Below are positions 4,966-5,108 of a DNA stretch of 5,108 nt, piece by piece (the stretch's first letter is position 1; the number at the start of each line of letters is the position of its first letter). The stretch comes from Cyanobacteria bacterium UBA8156 (GTDB taxonomy: Bacteria; Cyanobacteriota; Cyanobacteriia; Pseudanabaenales; Pseudanabaenaceae), in NCBI GenBank assembly GCA_003456125.1, contig DMPD01000327.1:1-5108 (forward strand), in the 5' to 3' direction. The translations under genes and the position numbers were made by a program. The notes under the pieces were generated by a model. That model did not search any database, was not told the DNA's origin, and saw only the letters and a program-made list of their open reading frames with translations.

Positions 4966-5108
4966 ATTGGTCACAAATCCAAAAACCAACGGCAAGCTGC
5001 TTTCCTGGCTGGCTCTGGAACCGGACTTCGCCGGATGAGCACCACAAGCTAGCTATGGTGATGGGTCACCTGGGGTTTGGAACCCACTTTATAGTCATTT
5101 TAATTAAC
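4966..5108. other. intergenic DNA with short inverted repeats, AT-rich at the right edge
   Basis: No convincing gene is seen. Short stems are possible between CACCA (5040-5044) and TGGTG (5056-5060), GGTGA (5057-5061) and TCACC (5066-5070), and GGGTT (5073-5077) and AACCC (5081-5085). The palindrome AGCTAGCT is at 5047-5054 and TTAATTAA at 5100-5107. TATAGT at 5090-5095 is -10-like but without a -35. From 5086 on the DNA turns AT-rich, as before a promoter or leader. An 18-codon open stretch from ATG 5055 runs off the window without an SD. Confidence 0.5.

Noticed and set aside
5055..5108. Start of a further gene at ATG 5055 or 5061, open to the window edge
   Set aside because: Only 18 codons are visible, with no SD and within an inverted-repeat region. 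It cannot be supported without more sequence.
5040..5108. tRNA or attachment site at the right end
   Set aside because: The stems are too short and do not form a cloverleaf. No TTCRA T-loop or anticodon arm could be placed.

Overview
This window looks like ordinary chromosomal DNA from a GC-rich cyanobacterium. Two signals support that. The octamer GCGATCGC (HIP1, the highly iterated palindrome typical of many cyanobacteria) occurs nine times in 5.1 kb. The last gene also encodes a clear relative of Synechocystis Sll0418, the methyltransferase of tocopherol and plastoquinone synthesis. I cannot name the genus from the sequence.

Layout, left to right. Positions 1-92 are a leader with a strong Shine-Dalgarno (SD) sequence. 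nadC (93-1007, +) encodes quinolinate phosphoribosyltransferase of de novo NAD synthesis. Its stop overlaps the start of a Tat-exported, FAD-dependent amine or L-amino-acid oxidase (1007-2506, +) in a TGATG junction, so the two are almost certainly one translationally coupled operon. A DinF-type MATE transporter lies on the opposite strand (2496-3806, -), and its last 11 bp overlap the oxidase tail to tail. A 132-bp divergent intergenic region (3807-3938) separates it from the MPBQ/MSBQ methyltransferase gene (3939-4925, +). That gene is followed by a hairpin (4938-4965) and then 143 bp of non-coding, hairpin-rich DNA that becomes AT-rich at the window edge.

How the genes relate. nadC and the oxidase share a transcript, but their products act in different compartments: NadC in the cytoplasm, the oxidase outside it (periplasm or thylakoid lumen). 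A shared pathway is therefore not obvious. The one plausible thematic link is quinones. The methyltransferase makes plastoquinone and tocopherol precursors, and a related cyanobacterial amino-acid dehydrogenase (Slr0782) is reported to feed electrons into the respiratory/photosynthetic chain. The MATE protein is a predicted 12-helix efflux pump of unknown substrate.

No mobile element, CRISPR array, rRNA or tRNA was seen, and I do not find a convincing new multi-gene system. The oddities worth checking are in-frame 12-bp tandem repeats that lengthen the NadC N-terminal domain, the exported oxidase coupled to nadC, non-canonical residues at conserved positions of the MATE protein, and an uneven HIP1 distribution.
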